A stretch of DNA of 64,000 nucleotides from DASSUW01 sp963759375 (GTDB taxonomy: Bacteria > Actinomycetota > Thermoleophilia > Solirubrobacterales > Solirubrobacteraceae), in contig CAVWYY010000003.1 of NCBI GenBank assembly GCA_963759375.1, forward strand, positions 62,001 to 126,000. The letters are read 5' to 3'. Positions 35,051 through 43,350 of the stretch are shown piece by piece. The position numbers were made by a program, and so were the translations under genes. How positions within the stretch are numbered: position 1 is the stretch's first letter; every line of letters starts with the position of its first letter. Below the pieces are notes generated by a model. It was given only the letters and a program-made list of their open reading frames with translations, did no database searches and had not been told where the DNA came from.

Positions 35051-35683
35051 GTGAGCGACCTGCCGCCGGAGGTGCCCCAGGGACTGTGGAACCGGCTGCG
35101 GGCCGACCCCATCCGGGCGCCGGAGCACGTCGCCCTGGCCGCCGCCGACCTGCACGGCCCCGCGGCGGCCGCGTGGGCCGCCGAGCGCCGCGGGCGGCTC
35201 GGCGTGTCGGGCGCCGAGCTGGCGCGCATGGCCAAGCGCCGGCACGCGGCGATGGCGCGCTTCGAGGGCGCGGCGACCGGCGTCGGCGGCTTCATCACGT
35301 TCGTGCCCGACGTGGTCGGCCTCGCGTGGATCCAGTCCCGGCTCGTGTTCTTCGTCGCCGCGGCCTACGGCTTCGACCCGCTCGACCGGATGCGCCCGGC
35401 CGAGCTGCTCGTCCTGCGCGACCTCTATCCCGACCCCGAGACCGCGCGGCGCGCGCTCGACGGCATCGGCAGGACCGTCGCCGAGGCCTACGTCGGCGGC
35501 AAGCTGGCACGCAGCCGCGACAAGGCGATGCTCTCGCGGATGCTGCGCTTCGTCGGCAAGCGCACGGCCACCCGCGGCGCCCGCCGGATGATCCCCGGCA
35601 TCGCGATCGCCTTCAACGCGCTCGCCAACGAGCGCGACACGCGGTCCCTCGCCGACAAGGCGATTCGGTTCTACGGCGGATAA
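35051..35683 (+). CDS. EcsC-family protein
   Basis: A 210-aa protein of the EcsC family. It has an N-terminal soluble half, the membrane-like stretch GGFITFVPDVVGLAWIQSRLVFFVAAAYGFDP (typical of EcsC), then a basic C-terminal region (GKRTATRGARRMIPGIAIAFNALANERDTR). EcsC is linked to exoprotein and membrane-protease control in Bacillus, but its biochemical role is unclear. It starts at GTG 35051 and is coupled to the LuxR gene by a TAATG overlap. Confidence 0.88.
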   Translation: MSDLPPEVPQGLWNRLRADPIRAPEHVALAAADLHGPAAAAWAAERRGRLGVSGAELARMAKRRHAAMARFEGAATGVGGFITFVPDVVGLAWIQSRLVFFVAAAYGFDPLDRMRPAELLVLRDLYPDPETARRALDGIGRTVAEAYVGGKLARSRDKAMLSRMLRFVGKRTATRGARRMIPGIAIAFNALANERDTRSLADKAIRFYGG

Positions 35684-37221
35684 TGCGTGGCGTGGACGGC
35701 TTGGCGCTGCTCGCCGAGGCGCGCTGGGACGAGGCGCGCGACTGGTTTCTCTCCGCCGGGGACACCGCGGAGGCCCAGGAGGGGCTGAGCTGGGCGGCCT
35801 GGTGGCTCGACGACGCGGACACGGTGTTCGCGGCCCGCGAGCGCGCCTTCAGGCTCTACGACGAGCGTGGCGACCGCGCGGGGGCGGCGCGCATGGCGAC
35901 GTGGCTGGCGGTCGACGAGCTCGACTTCCGCGGCGCGTTCCCGGTGGCCAATGGCTGGCTGGGGCGCGCCCACCGGCTGCTCGACGACCTCGCGCCCGCA
36001 CCCGAGCACGGCTGGCTCGCGTTCCAGGAGGGCTACATGGCGCTCGCGGCGGGCGAGGCCGGTGCGGCGTCGGAGCAGGCGGCCCGCGCCGCCGAGCTCG
36101 GCCGGCGCTTCGGAGTGCCCGACCTGCAGATGCTCGGGCTCGCGCTCGAGGGCTCCGCGCACGTGAGCTGCGCGCGCGTCGAGGAGGGGATGCGCTGCCT
36201 CGACGAGGCGACGGCGACCGCGCTGGCCGGCGGCGCGTCGATCCCGATCTCGAGCGCGTGGACGTGCTGCTTCACGGTCGGCGCCTGCACGGCCGTGCTC
36301 GACCTGCCGCGCGCGGTCGAGTGGTGCGACCGGATCGCCGCGTTCGCCGGCCGTTACGGCTCGCGCTACATGCTCGCGTTCTGTCGCGCGGAGTACGGCG
36401 AGGTCCACGTCTGGCGCGGGGACTGGGAGCGCGCGGAGGCGATGTTCGAGGCGGCGATCGAGGACTTCGGGCGGTCGCGGCCCGCGTGGGTCGCCGGCCC
36501 GCTGGTCGGTCTTGCCGACCTGCGCGCCCGGCAGGGCCGCGCCGGCGAGGCCGAGGCGCTGCTCGAGCGTGCCGGACCGTCGCCGGGCGAGCAGCTCTGC
36601 CGCGCTCGGCTCGCGCTGGGCGACGGCCGCGCCGCCGACGCGGCCGACTTGCTGGAGCGGCTGTTGCGGCAGCTGCCGTCCGAGCGCCGGCTGCGCCGCG
36701 TGCCCGCGCTGTGCCTGCTCGCAGAGACGCGCCCGGCGGACGCCGCCGACGCGGTCGCCGAGCTGCGCGCGGTCGCGCAGCTGGCCCCGACGGCGCTGCT
36801 GCGCGCCTGCGCCGACCGCGCCGAGGGCGTCGTCGCCGCGGCGCGCGAGGATCACGACCGGGCGCGGCGGCTGCTCGAGGACGCGGTCGACGGCTTCGAC
36901 CGCGGCGGCGCGCCGGTCGAGGCCGCCGCGTCGCGGCGGGCGCTGGCGGCGACGCTCGCCTCCCTCGGCCGCGTCGACGCCGCCGCGCGCGAGGAGGCGC
37001 GGGCCGGCGCCGCGCCGGCGGGCCCGCTGCGGGACGCGCTGACGCCGCGCGAGCGCGAGGTGCTCGGCCTGCTCGCCGAGGGCCTCACCAACCGCGAGAT
37101 CGCCCAGCGGCTGGTGCTCAGCGAGCACACCGTGCACCGCCACGTCTCGCACGTGCTGGCCAAGCTCGGCGTGCCGTCGCGCGCCGCGGCGGCCGCGCAC
37201 GCGGTTCGTGCGGGCCTGTAG
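35683..37221 (+). CDS. LuxR-family regulator with TPR-like sensor region
   Basis: A 512-aa protein. Residues about 1-430 are tandem TPR-like helices (repeated Ala/Arg-rich pairs such as EGYMALAAGEAGAASEQAARAAELGRRF). The C-terminal 65 residues form a GerE/LuxR HTH: LTPREREVLGLLAEGLTNREIAQRLVLSEHTVHRHVSHVLAKLGVPSRAAAAAHA. There is no ATPase domain, unlike MalT-type LAL regulators. It starts at an ATG overlapping the EcsC stop (TAATG). A structured repeat begins 21 bases after its stop. Confidence 0.9.
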   Translation: MRGVDGLALLAEARWDEARDWFLSAGDTAEAQEGLSWAAWWLDDADTVFAARERAFRLYDERGDRAGAARMATWLAVDELDFRGAFPVANGWLGRAHRLLDDLAPAPEHGWLAFQEGYMALAAGEAGAASEQAARAAELGRRFGVPDLQMLGLALEGSAHVSCARVEEGMRCLDEATATALAGGASIPISSAWTCCFTVGACTAVLDLPRAVEWCDRIAAFAGRYGSRYMLAFCRAEYGEVHVWRGDWERAEAMFEAAIEDFGRSRPAWVAGPLVGLADLRARQGRAGEAEALLERAGPSPGEQLCRARLALGDGRAADAADLLERLLRQLPSERRLRRVPALCLLAETRPADAADAVAELRAVAQLAPTALLRACADRAEGVVAAAREDHDRARRLLEDAVDGFDRGGAPVEAAASRRALAATLASLGRVDAAAREEARAGAAPAGPLRDALTPREREVLGLLAEGLTNREIAQRLVLSEHTVHRHVSHVLAKLGVPSRAAAAAHAVRAGL

Positions 37222-37242
37222 ACCTTCGCCGCTTTGGCGGGG

Positions 37243-37451
37243 CCGGCGAACGTCAACTGCGGCTGGGTAAGGGAGCGGGTGCGCCCGCGTCGCCGGCGGT
37301 CCCTGGCGCGTTGGGGTCGGTGTGCGACCCAAAAGCGCCAGACGGGTGGCGTCTGGCGACTTGACCACCTGTGAGGTGGTCAACGCGCCAGGGACCGTCG
37401 AATCGGCCGATCCCCTCGCCTCCCTACCCAGCCGCAGTTGACGTTCGCCGG
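37243..37451. repeat. Structured MITE-like repeat, copy 1
   Basis: This 209-base element has near-perfect inverted ends (CCGGCGAACGTCAACTGC... at 37243, reverse-complemented at 37451; about 32 bases match with one extra A). Inside, a perfect 13-base stem (37298-37310 with 37384-37396, GGTCCCTGGCGCG) closes three hairpins in a row: GGGTCG/CGACCC (37314-37330), CGCCAGAC/GTCTGGCG (37336-37358) and TTGACCACCT/AGGTGGTCAA (37361-37383). A second copy lies at 46.7 kb. It fills the gap between the LuxR and methyltransferase genes. No protein-coding signal. Confidence 0.85.
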
Positions 37452-37481
37452 GCCTGTAGCCCGATCGGGCCACAGCGGAAG

Positions 37482-38264
37482 ATGGCCCGTCCGGGCGACG
37501 ACGGCGGCGCGACCGCCGCGTACGGTCGCGGCATGTGGGCGCTCGGCGACTACCACCGCTTCGCCACCGCGACCGTCTGGCCGCTCGGCCCGGAGCTGGT
37601 GGCCGCCTGCGGCATCGGCCCGGGCGACCGGGTGCTCGACGTCGCGGCCGGGACCGGCAACGTGGCGATCCGCGCGGCGGCGGCCGGCGCGACGGTCGTC
37701 GCATCGGACGTGACGCCCGAGAACTTCGCGGCCGGCCGCGCCGAGGCCGAGGCCCGCGACGTGGAGCTCGAGTGGGTGGAGGCCGACGCGCAGGCGCTGC
37801 CGTTCGCCGACGCCGAGTTCGACGTGGTGACCTCGTGCTTCGGCGCGATGTTCGCTCCCGACCACGAGGCGGTGGCGCGCGAGCTGCTCCGCGTGTGCCG
37901 GCCCGGCGGCAGGATCGGCCTGGTCAACTTCCGGCCCGCCGGCGCGGCGGCGGCGTTCTTCGGAATGTTCGGCCGCCACGCCCCGCCCTCCGACGGGCCG
38001 CCGCCGGTGCTGTGGGGCGACGAGGACCACGTGCGCGCACTGCTCGGCAACGGCGCCGAGCTGACCATGACCCGGCATTCGTACGTCGAGCGGATCGACG
38101 GCGGGCCGGAGGGCTACGTCGAGCTGTTCACCGACACGTTCGGCCCGGCGATCGCGCTTCGCAGCGAAGCGTTCGACCGCGACTTCCTGGAGTTCGCCGA
38201 GCGCCACTGGCGCGACGGCGGAATCACTTACGACTACCTGCTGGTCGTCGCCGTCAGACGGTGA
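37482..38264 (+). CDS. SAM-dependent class I methyltransferase
   Basis: A 260-aa methyltransferase with a textbook SAM fold: VLDVAAGTGNVAIRAAAAGATVVASDVTPENF (motifs I and II), WVEADAQALPFADAEFDVVTSCFGAMFAPDH (post-I, II) and ELLRVCRPGGRIGLVNFRP (motif III). Substrate unknown; the family includes UbiE/COQ5-like enzymes. ATG 37482 is chosen, although MWALGDYH at 37533 would also fit. It lies 30 bases after the structured repeat. Confidence 0.88.
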   Translation: MARPGDDGGATAAYGRGMWALGDYHRFATATVWPLGPELVAACGIGPGDRVLDVAAGTGNVAIRAAAAGATVVASDVTPENFAAGRAEAEARDVELEWVEADAQALPFADAEFDVVTSCFGAMFAPDHEAVARELLRVCRPGGRIGLVNFRPAGAAAAFFGMFGRHAPPSDGPPPVLWGDEDHVRALLGNGAELTMTRHSYVERIDGGPEGYVELFTDTFGPAIALRSEAFDRDFLEFAERHWRDGGITYDYLLVVAVRR

Positions 38265-38922
38265 CGACCTGCCCGTTCACGGCGGCCGACTCGTCGCCGC
38301 ACAGGAACCGGATCGTCCGGGCGATCCGCTCGGGGGGCACGAGCTTGTCGATCGAGTCCGGGTTCGCCGCGCGGTTGGCCGCCGTGTCGATCAGCGTCGG
38401 CGCGATCACGTTGCAGCGCACGCCGTCCGCGGCGTGCTCCTTCGCGACGACGCGCGCGAACGCCAGCACCGCGGCCTTTGACGCGACGTAGCCGGCGGCG
38501 CCGGCAAACGGCTGGAGCACCGAGTTCGCGGACACGCAGACGATCCCGCCGCCGCCCGCCGCCACCAGCACCGGGAGCGCCGCCTGGGTGACGAGGTAGG
38601 TCGGCCGCACGTTGAGCGCGAACAGCGCCTCGAAGTCGGGCAGCGGCGTCTCGACCACCGGCTGGTCGGCCTTGAAGCCACCGACGAGGTTGGCGAGCGC
38701 CCGCAACGGCTGGTCGGGGTCGCCGGCGGCCGCGCGTACCACCCGCGCGACATCGTCGGGATCGGTGAGGTCGGCCTGGAGCGTCTCGGCCGCGTCGGGC
38801 AGCCGCTCGTGCGGCCCCGGGAGGATGTCGGGCACGACGACGCGCCAGCCGTCGGCCAGGAACGCCTCGACCACCGAGACGCCCAGGCCGCCCGTCCCGC
38901 CGGTGATGAGTGCCGTGGGCAT
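38254..38922 (-). CDS. Short-chain dehydrogenase/reductase
   Basis: A 222-aa classical SDR: ALITGGTGGLGVSVVEAFLADGW cofactor motif, catalytic Ser in VCVSANSVL and YVASKAAVLAFARVVAKEH (Tyr-x-x-x-Lys), then NVIAPTLIDTAANR. It is short but complete. The 3' end overlaps the methyltransferase by 11 bases on the opposite strand, and the 5' end is divergent from the YhaM-like gene. Confidence 0.88.
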   Translation of the reverse strand: MPTALITGGTGGLGVSVVEAFLADGWRVVVPDILPGPHERLPDAAETLQADLTDPDDVARVVRAAAGDPDQPLRALANLVGGFKADQPVVETPLPDFEALFALNVRPTYLVTQAALPVLVAAGGGGIVCVSANSVLQPFAGAAGYVASKAAVLAFARVVAKEHAADGVRCNVIAPTLIDTAANRAANPDSIDKLVPPERIARTIRFLCGDESAAVNGQVVTV

Positions 38923-38967
38923 GGGCCAATGTTGCCATCCGGAACCGGCTCTAGCTTTCGAGCGGTG

Positions 38968-39921
38968 ATGTTCGTACGCGAGCTCTCCGACGGCCTCGAG
39001 ATCGACCAGGTGCTGGTCGTGCGCGAGTGCTCGCTGCGCCGCCGGAGCAACGGCTCGGAGTTCCTGCGGCTCATGCTCGGCGATCGCAGCGGCACCGTCG
39101 TGGCCGTCGCCGACGACCGCGTGCGCGAGCTGGCGGACGCCTGCGAGGGCGGCTTCGTGCACGTCCGCGGCCGCTACGAGCTGCATCCACGCTACGGCGC
39201 CCAGATCGTGCTGGCCGATGTGAAGCAGGCACACGAGGGCGAGTACGACCTCAGCGCGCTGCTCGACGGCCCACCCCGCCCGGTCGCCGGGATGGAGGCC
39301 GCGCTGCGCGACCTGATCGAGCAGGTGCGCAGCCCCCACCTGCGCGCGCTGCTGGACGGCGTGCTCGGTCCCGACGCGCCGAGCTGGCCCGCGTTCCGCG
39401 ACGCGCCGGCCGCCAAGCGCTATCACCAGGCGTACCGGCACGGGCTGCTCGAGCACTCGCTGGGCGTCGCCGAGGCGGTCGCCGTGATCTCCACGACGTT
39501 CCCGGGGATCGACCGCGACGTGGCGATCACCGGCGCGCTGCTGCACGACATCGGCAAGCTCGACGCCTACACGTCCGACCCGCTGGCCATCGACCTGACG
39601 GACCTCGGGAAGCTGCACGGCGAGATCGCGCTCGGCTACTTCCGCATCCGCACCGCGATCGAGGCAATCCCGGGCTTCCCCGAGGAGCTGGCGGCGGCGG
39701 TCCTGCACATCATCCTCAGCCACCACGGCCAGCTCGAGCACGGCTCGCCGGTCGTGCCCTGCACGCGCGAGGCCACGCTCGTGCACATGATCGACAACCT
39801 CGGGGGCCGGCTCGGCTCGTTCGACCGGCTGGAGAAGGCCCTGCCCAACGGCTCCGGCTGGAGCGCGTACGACCGCGCGCTCGGCGGCGGCGCGTACTTC
39901 GCCGCGCGCCAGGCGGCGTAG
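38968..39921 (+). CDS. YhaM-like 3'-5' exoribonuclease (OB-fold plus HD domain)
   Basis: A 317-aa protein: an OB-fold nucleic-acid-binding domain (about residues 10-90, with SEFLRLMLGDRSGTVVAVADD) and an HD domain (about 145-300) with YRHGLLEHSLGVAEAVAVI, ALLHDIGKLDAY and ILSHHGQLEHGSP, supplying the metal-binding His/Asp residues. This order is that of Bacillus YhaM, which trims RNA and single-stranded DNA from the 3' end. Start ATG 38968; GTG 38965 is adjacent and in frame. Function is inferred from domain order. Confidence 0.85.
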   Translation: MFVRELSDGLEIDQVLVVRECSLRRRSNGSEFLRLMLGDRSGTVVAVADDRVRELADACEGGFVHVRGRYELHPRYGAQIVLADVKQAHEGEYDLSALLDGPPRPVAGMEAALRDLIEQVRSPHLRALLDGVLGPDAPSWPAFRDAPAAKRYHQAYRHGLLEHSLGVAEAVAVISTTFPGIDRDVAITGALLHDIGKLDAYTSDPLAIDLTDLGKLHGEIALGYFRIRTAIEAIPGFPEELAAAVLHIILSHHGQLEHGSPVVPCTREATLVHMIDNLGGRLGSFDRLEKALPNGSGWSAYDRALGGGAYFAARQAA

Positions 39922-39940
39922 GCCTACCGACGCGCGGAGG

Positions 39941-40141
39941 TCACGGCTCGAGCAGCTCGTCGAGCATCCGCCGCAGCTCCTTGGCGGCCGTGAGGATGCG
40001 CTCGGCGTACTCGCGCCGGGACTCGTCGGCGATCGGCTTGTCGCCGGCCAGCACCTCGGCGAAGCCCGCCACGATCGTCAGCGGCGACCGGAGGTCGTGC
40101 CGGAGCCGCCGCCGCTCGTCCTCCGGCAGGTCCAGCGTCAC
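39941..40141 (-). CDS. Stand-alone histidine-phosphoacceptor (HisKA/DHp) domain, 66 residues
   Basis: A 66-aa protein made almost only of a HisKA dimerisation/phosphoacceptor hairpin: an H-box RHDLRSPLTIVAGFAEVL with phosphorylatable His15, then a second helix (REYAERILTAAKELRRMLDELLEP). There is no ATP-binding domain, no sensor and no frame for one downstream. It starts at GTG 40141 overlapping the response regulator's TGA (GTGA), so the two are made together. It could be a phosphotransfer relay or a regulator-binding partner needing another kinase. The domain call is solid; the role is inferred. Confidence 0.8.
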   Translation of the reverse strand: MTLDLPEDERRRLRHDLRSPLTIVAGFAEVLAGDKPIADESRREYAERILTAAKELRRMLDELLEP

Positions 40142-40776
40142 GGGGCCTCGCGGTCGCCCGAGATGAAGCCCTGGCGCAGGGCGATCGCGACAGCGTGCAC
40201 CCGCGTGTGGGCCTCGAGCTTGGACATCGCGTTGCGGATGTGGGTCTTCACGGTCTCGCTGGACAGCACGAGCCGCTCGGCCACGTCCTCGCCCGTGAGG
40301 CCCTGGGCGAGCAGGTCCATGATCTCCCGCTCGCGCTTGGACAGCGACGGCATGCGCTGCGTCGTGTCGCGCGAGAGCAGCTTGGGCCGCAGCCGCGGAT
40401 CGACGTACGTGCCGCCGCGGGCGACGGTCTCGAGGGCGCCGGTGAGCTCGCTCGGCGTGCCGTCCTTGAGCGCGTAGCCACGCGCGCCGGAGTCGAGACC
40501 GCTCACCAGTAGCTCGACGTCGCTCGATCCCGTGTACAGGACGACGCGGCGGTCGGCGTCGCTCGCGAGCAGCTGCCGGGTGAGGTCGATCCCCGACTCC
40601 TCTCCCAGCCGGATGTCGACCAGGGAAACATCGGGCTCGAGCCGCTCGATCAGCTCCAGACCCTCGCCTGCGGTGCCGGCCGTGCCGACGACCTCGCAGC
40701 CCTCGCGGCCGAGCAGCAATTCGAGCCCCTCGCGGAGGGCCTCGTGGTCTTCGATGAGTACCAGACGCAAGGACAT
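40138..40776 (-). CDS. NarL/FixJ-family response regulator
   Basis: A 212-aa response regulator with an N-terminal receiver (phosphoacceptor Asp54 in SLVDIRLGEE, acidic pair ED at 9-10, Lys in YALKDG) and a C-terminal LuxR-type HTH (LSKREREIMDLLAQGLTGEDVAERLVLSSETVKTHIRNAMSKLEAHTR). Coupled to the small HisKA protein; no full sensor kinase is next to it. I chose ATG 40776 (MSLRLVLIED); upstream codons are untypical. A short palindrome TCGAAGTTCGA (40781-40791) sits directly upstream. Confidence 0.92.
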   Translation of the reverse strand: MSLRLVLIEDHEALREGLELLLGREGCEVVGTAGTAGEGLELIERLEPDVSLVDIRLGEESGIDLTRQLLASDADRRVVLYTGSSDVELLVSGLDSGARGYALKDGTPSELTGALETVARGGTYVDPRLRPKLLSRDTTQRMPSLSKREREIMDLLAQGLTGEDVAERLVLSSETVKTHIRNAMSKLEAHTRVHAVAIALRQGFISGDREAP

Positions 40777-40879
40777 CGACTCGAAGTTCGACAAAACGGA
40801 CCAAACTCCGCGCAAAGTAGGGCGCATCACAGGGTAGGCGGCTCGGCGCTAGGAGGGCACGTCTAAGGTTGGAGGTGCC

Positions 40880-42907
40880 TTGGCGAAGGACACGGAAAAG
40901 CTGATCAGGCAGCTGTCGCTGATCTCGTACCTGATGGCGGAACGGCGTCCGGTGACGGCCACCGAGATCCGTCGCGACGTGGAGGGCTACTCGGACATGA
41001 CCGAGGACGCCTTCGCGCGCCGCTTCTACGCCGACCGCGCCGAGCTCGACGCGCTGGGCATCCACCTGAGCGTCGACAAGCCGGCCGACGGCTTCTCCGA
41101 GCAGGAGAACTACTCGCTCGCGCCCGAGGCGTTCCACCTCCCGGCGATCGAGTTCACCGACGACGAGCGGGCCGCCCTGCAGACCGCCCTGACGCTGCTC
41201 GACGGCGAGTTCGCCTATGCCGAGCCGCTGCGGCTCGCGCTCCAGCAGATCACCTGGGGCCGCCCGAGCCCCCACGGCGCCGGCATGCAGCAGACCGTCC
41301 GCCTCGGCATCACGGCCTCGGCCGGGGGGGCCGACCTCTCCGCGCGGCTGGCGAAGATCGACACGGCGATCTACCGGCGCAAGCGGATCGAGTTCGAGTA
41401 CTACACGATGCAGTCGGGCGAGACGTCGCTGCGCAAGGTCGACCCGTACCACCTGCTGTTCGAGGGCGGGCAGTTCTACCTCGTCGGGCACTCGCACGAG
41501 CGCGAGGACGTGCGCGTGTTCCGGCTGTCGCGCATCCGCGGCAAGGTCGCCTACGCGACCAAGGCCGAGCACGACTTCCAGCGGCCGTCGGACTTCGACC
41601 CGCGCGAGTACGCGGGCCGCACGCCGTGGCAGCTCGGCGACACCGTCGGCAGCGCGGAGATCCAGGTCTCCGACGACGTCGGCTGGTACGTCGAGCGCCA
41701 GTTCGGCGCCTACGGCTCGCTGAGCGACAACACGTTCCACACCGACTACGCGATCCCGCGCCTGGTGATCTCGTGGGCGCTCGGCCTGCGCGAGCACGCG
41801 CGCGTTGCCGGGCCGCCCGAGCTGGTGGACGAGGCGCGCGAGCGGATCGACCGGATCGTCGAGCGCCATCGCGGCGAGCCACCCGCGTTCGAGCCGGTGC
41901 CCGCCGCCCCGGTGCCCGAGGCCGAGGGCAACGGCCGCGGCCGCAGCAGCGAGGGCACGATCCGTCCGGAGCGCTTCGCCCGGCTGGTCACCCTGGCATC
42001 TGTCCTCATCAGCGCCGGCCGCAAGAACGAGCGCCTGCGGGTGGACGAGGTGTGCGAGCAGCTGAAGATGTCGCCGCAGGAGCTGCGTGAGGACATCTCG
42101 GTGCTCAACGTCGTCAACTTCGGCGGCGGCGCCTACGTGATCTACGCCGAGGTGCTGCCAAGCGGCGAGATCGAGGTCGACCCCGAGCCGTACTCGGACA
42201 CGTTCGACCGCCCGGCCCGGCTCCTGCCGATCGAGGCCAAGGCGCTGGTCGCGGCGATCGACCTGCTGAACCTCGCGCAGCCCGAGCTCGGGACCGCGCG
42301 CGAGAAGGTGGTGGCCGCGCTCGGCCACGACCCGGTCGAGGAGGGCCTGCAGATCACCTCGCCGACCGTGGTGGACGACGTGGCCCGGACGGTCGAGCGC
42401 GCGGTCCACGAGGGACGGCTGCTCGAGTTCACCTACTGGGACGAGCAGAAGTTCTCCCAGCGCCGGGTGGAACCGTACGCGCTGTTCAACGGCTGGCCGG
42501 ACGCCTGGTGGTACGTCGCCGCGTTCGATCTCGACCGCGAGCTGCTGCGCCACTTCCGGCTCGACCGCATCAAGGACGTCATGGCGCTCGACGAGCGCTT
42601 CGAGCGCCGCGAGGACCTGGACCCGATCGCCGACATCGGCGGCTGGCCGCGGACCGGCACCGTCGAGGGCTCGCGCGTGGCGCACGTGTGGATCTCGCCC
42701 GAGCAGGCGCGCTGGGCGCGCGAGAAGCGCACGGTCGTCGCCGAGCTCGCCGACGGCGCCGTGGTCGTCGAGTACCGCTTCAAGGGCATCGACTACCTGG
42801 TCAAGGAGATCCTCAAGGAGGCGGGCGACGCCGCGGTGCTCGAGCCCGCCGACGCCCGCGAGGCGGTGCTGTCCGCCGCCGAGCGCCTGCTCGCGCCCAG
42901 CTCGTGA
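40880..42907 (+). CDS. pafBC: Fused PafB-PafC WYL-domain DNA-damage regulator
   Basis: A 675-aa protein with two copies of the order HTH-WYL-WCX. The first runs about residues 1-320 (HTH start KLIRQLSLISYLMAERRPVTATEIRR, WYL region IDTAIYRRKRIEFEYYTM), the second about 360-675 (LVTLASVLISAGRKNERLRVDEVCEQL, then AVHEGRLLEFTYWDEQKFSQRRVEPYALF). In most actinobacteria PafB and PafC are two adjacent genes that form a heterodimer for the LexA-independent DNA damage response; a natural fusion is known from Arthrobacter. It starts at TTG 40880 with GGAGG four bases upstream. No proteasome genes lie nearby. Confidence 0.9.
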   Translation: MAKDTEKLIRQLSLISYLMAERRPVTATEIRRDVEGYSDMTEDAFARRFYADRAELDALGIHLSVDKPADGFSEQENYSLAPEAFHLPAIEFTDDERAALQTALTLLDGEFAYAEPLRLALQQITWGRPSPHGAGMQQTVRLGITASAGGADLSARLAKIDTAIYRRKRIEFEYYTMQSGETSLRKVDPYHLLFEGGQFYLVGHSHEREDVRVFRLSRIRGKVAYATKAEHDFQRPSDFDPREYAGRTPWQLGDTVGSAEIQVSDDVGWYVERQFGAYGSLSDNTFHTDYAIPRLVISWALGLREHARVAGPPELVDEARERIDRIVERHRGEPPAFEPVPAAPVPEAEGNGRGRSSEGTIRPERFARLVTLASVLISAGRKNERLRVDEVCEQLKMSPQELREDISVLNVVNFGGGAYVIYAEVLPSGEIEVDPEPYSDTFDRPARLLPIEAKALVAAIDLLNLAQPELGTAREKVVAALGHDPVEEGLQITSPTVVDDVARTVERAVHEGRLLEFTYWDEQKFSQRRVEPYALFNGWPDAWWYVAAFDLDRELLRHFRLDRIKDVMALDERFERREDLDPIADIGGWPRTGTVEGSRVAHVWISPEQARWAREKRTVVAELADGAVVVEYRFKGIDYLVKEILKEAGDAAVLEPADAREAVLSAAERLLAPSS

Positions 42908-43350
42908 AGCGCGCACAGATCGCGATGGCGCCGGCCGAGGTCGCCGCGTTCCTCGAGGCCGAGCGAGTCGTGACGTGCGCGACGCTGGGGCGCGACGGCT
43001 GGCCGCATCTGATGCCGCTCTGGTACGTGCTACGCGGCGATGAGCTGTGGTCCTGGACCTACGCCAAGTCGCAGAAGGTCCGCAACCTCGAGCGCGACCC
43101 GCGCTGCACGCTGCAGGTCGAGGCCGGCGACAGCTACGACCAGCTGCGCGGCGTGATGCTCAAGGCCGAGGTGGTGCTGCACCGCGACCTCGAGACGGTC
43201 ACGGCGCTCGGCGAGGAGATCGCCGTCCGCTACGGCGGCGCGGCACTGAACGATGACGCGCGGGCGTACGTCGCCAGGCAGGCGGCCAAGCGCGTCGGGC
43301 TCCAGTTCCAGGTGCGCGACAGCGCGACCTGGGACCACCGCAAGCTCTAG
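42904..43350 (+). CDS. Pyridoxamine 5'-phosphate oxidase-fold (FMN/F420-binding) protein
   Basis: A 148-aa split-barrel protein: FLEAERVVTCATLGRDGWPHLMPLWYVLRGDELWSWTYAKSQKVRNLERDPRCTLQVEAG, the pattern of F420- or FMN-binding PPOX-family proteins. It starts at GTG 42904 overlapping the PafBC stop (GTGA). Its end shares the CTAG with the GGDEF/HD-GYP gene. A reductase role on quinone- or F420-type substrate is possible; the cofactor is not visible. Confidence 0.85.
   Translation: MKRAQIAMAPAEVAAFLEAERVVTCATLGRDGWPHLMPLWYVLRGDELWSWTYAKSQKVRNLERDPRCTLQVEAGDSYDQLRGVMLKAEVVLHRDLETVTALGEEIAVRYGGAALNDDARAYVARQAAKRVGLQFQVRDSATWDHRKL

Noticed and set aside
40781..40791. LexA/SOS box upstream of the response regulator (TCGAAGTTCGA)
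   Set aside because: The actinobacterial LexA box is CGAAC-N4-GTTCG; here the half sites are separated by one base only, so it is just a short palindrome.
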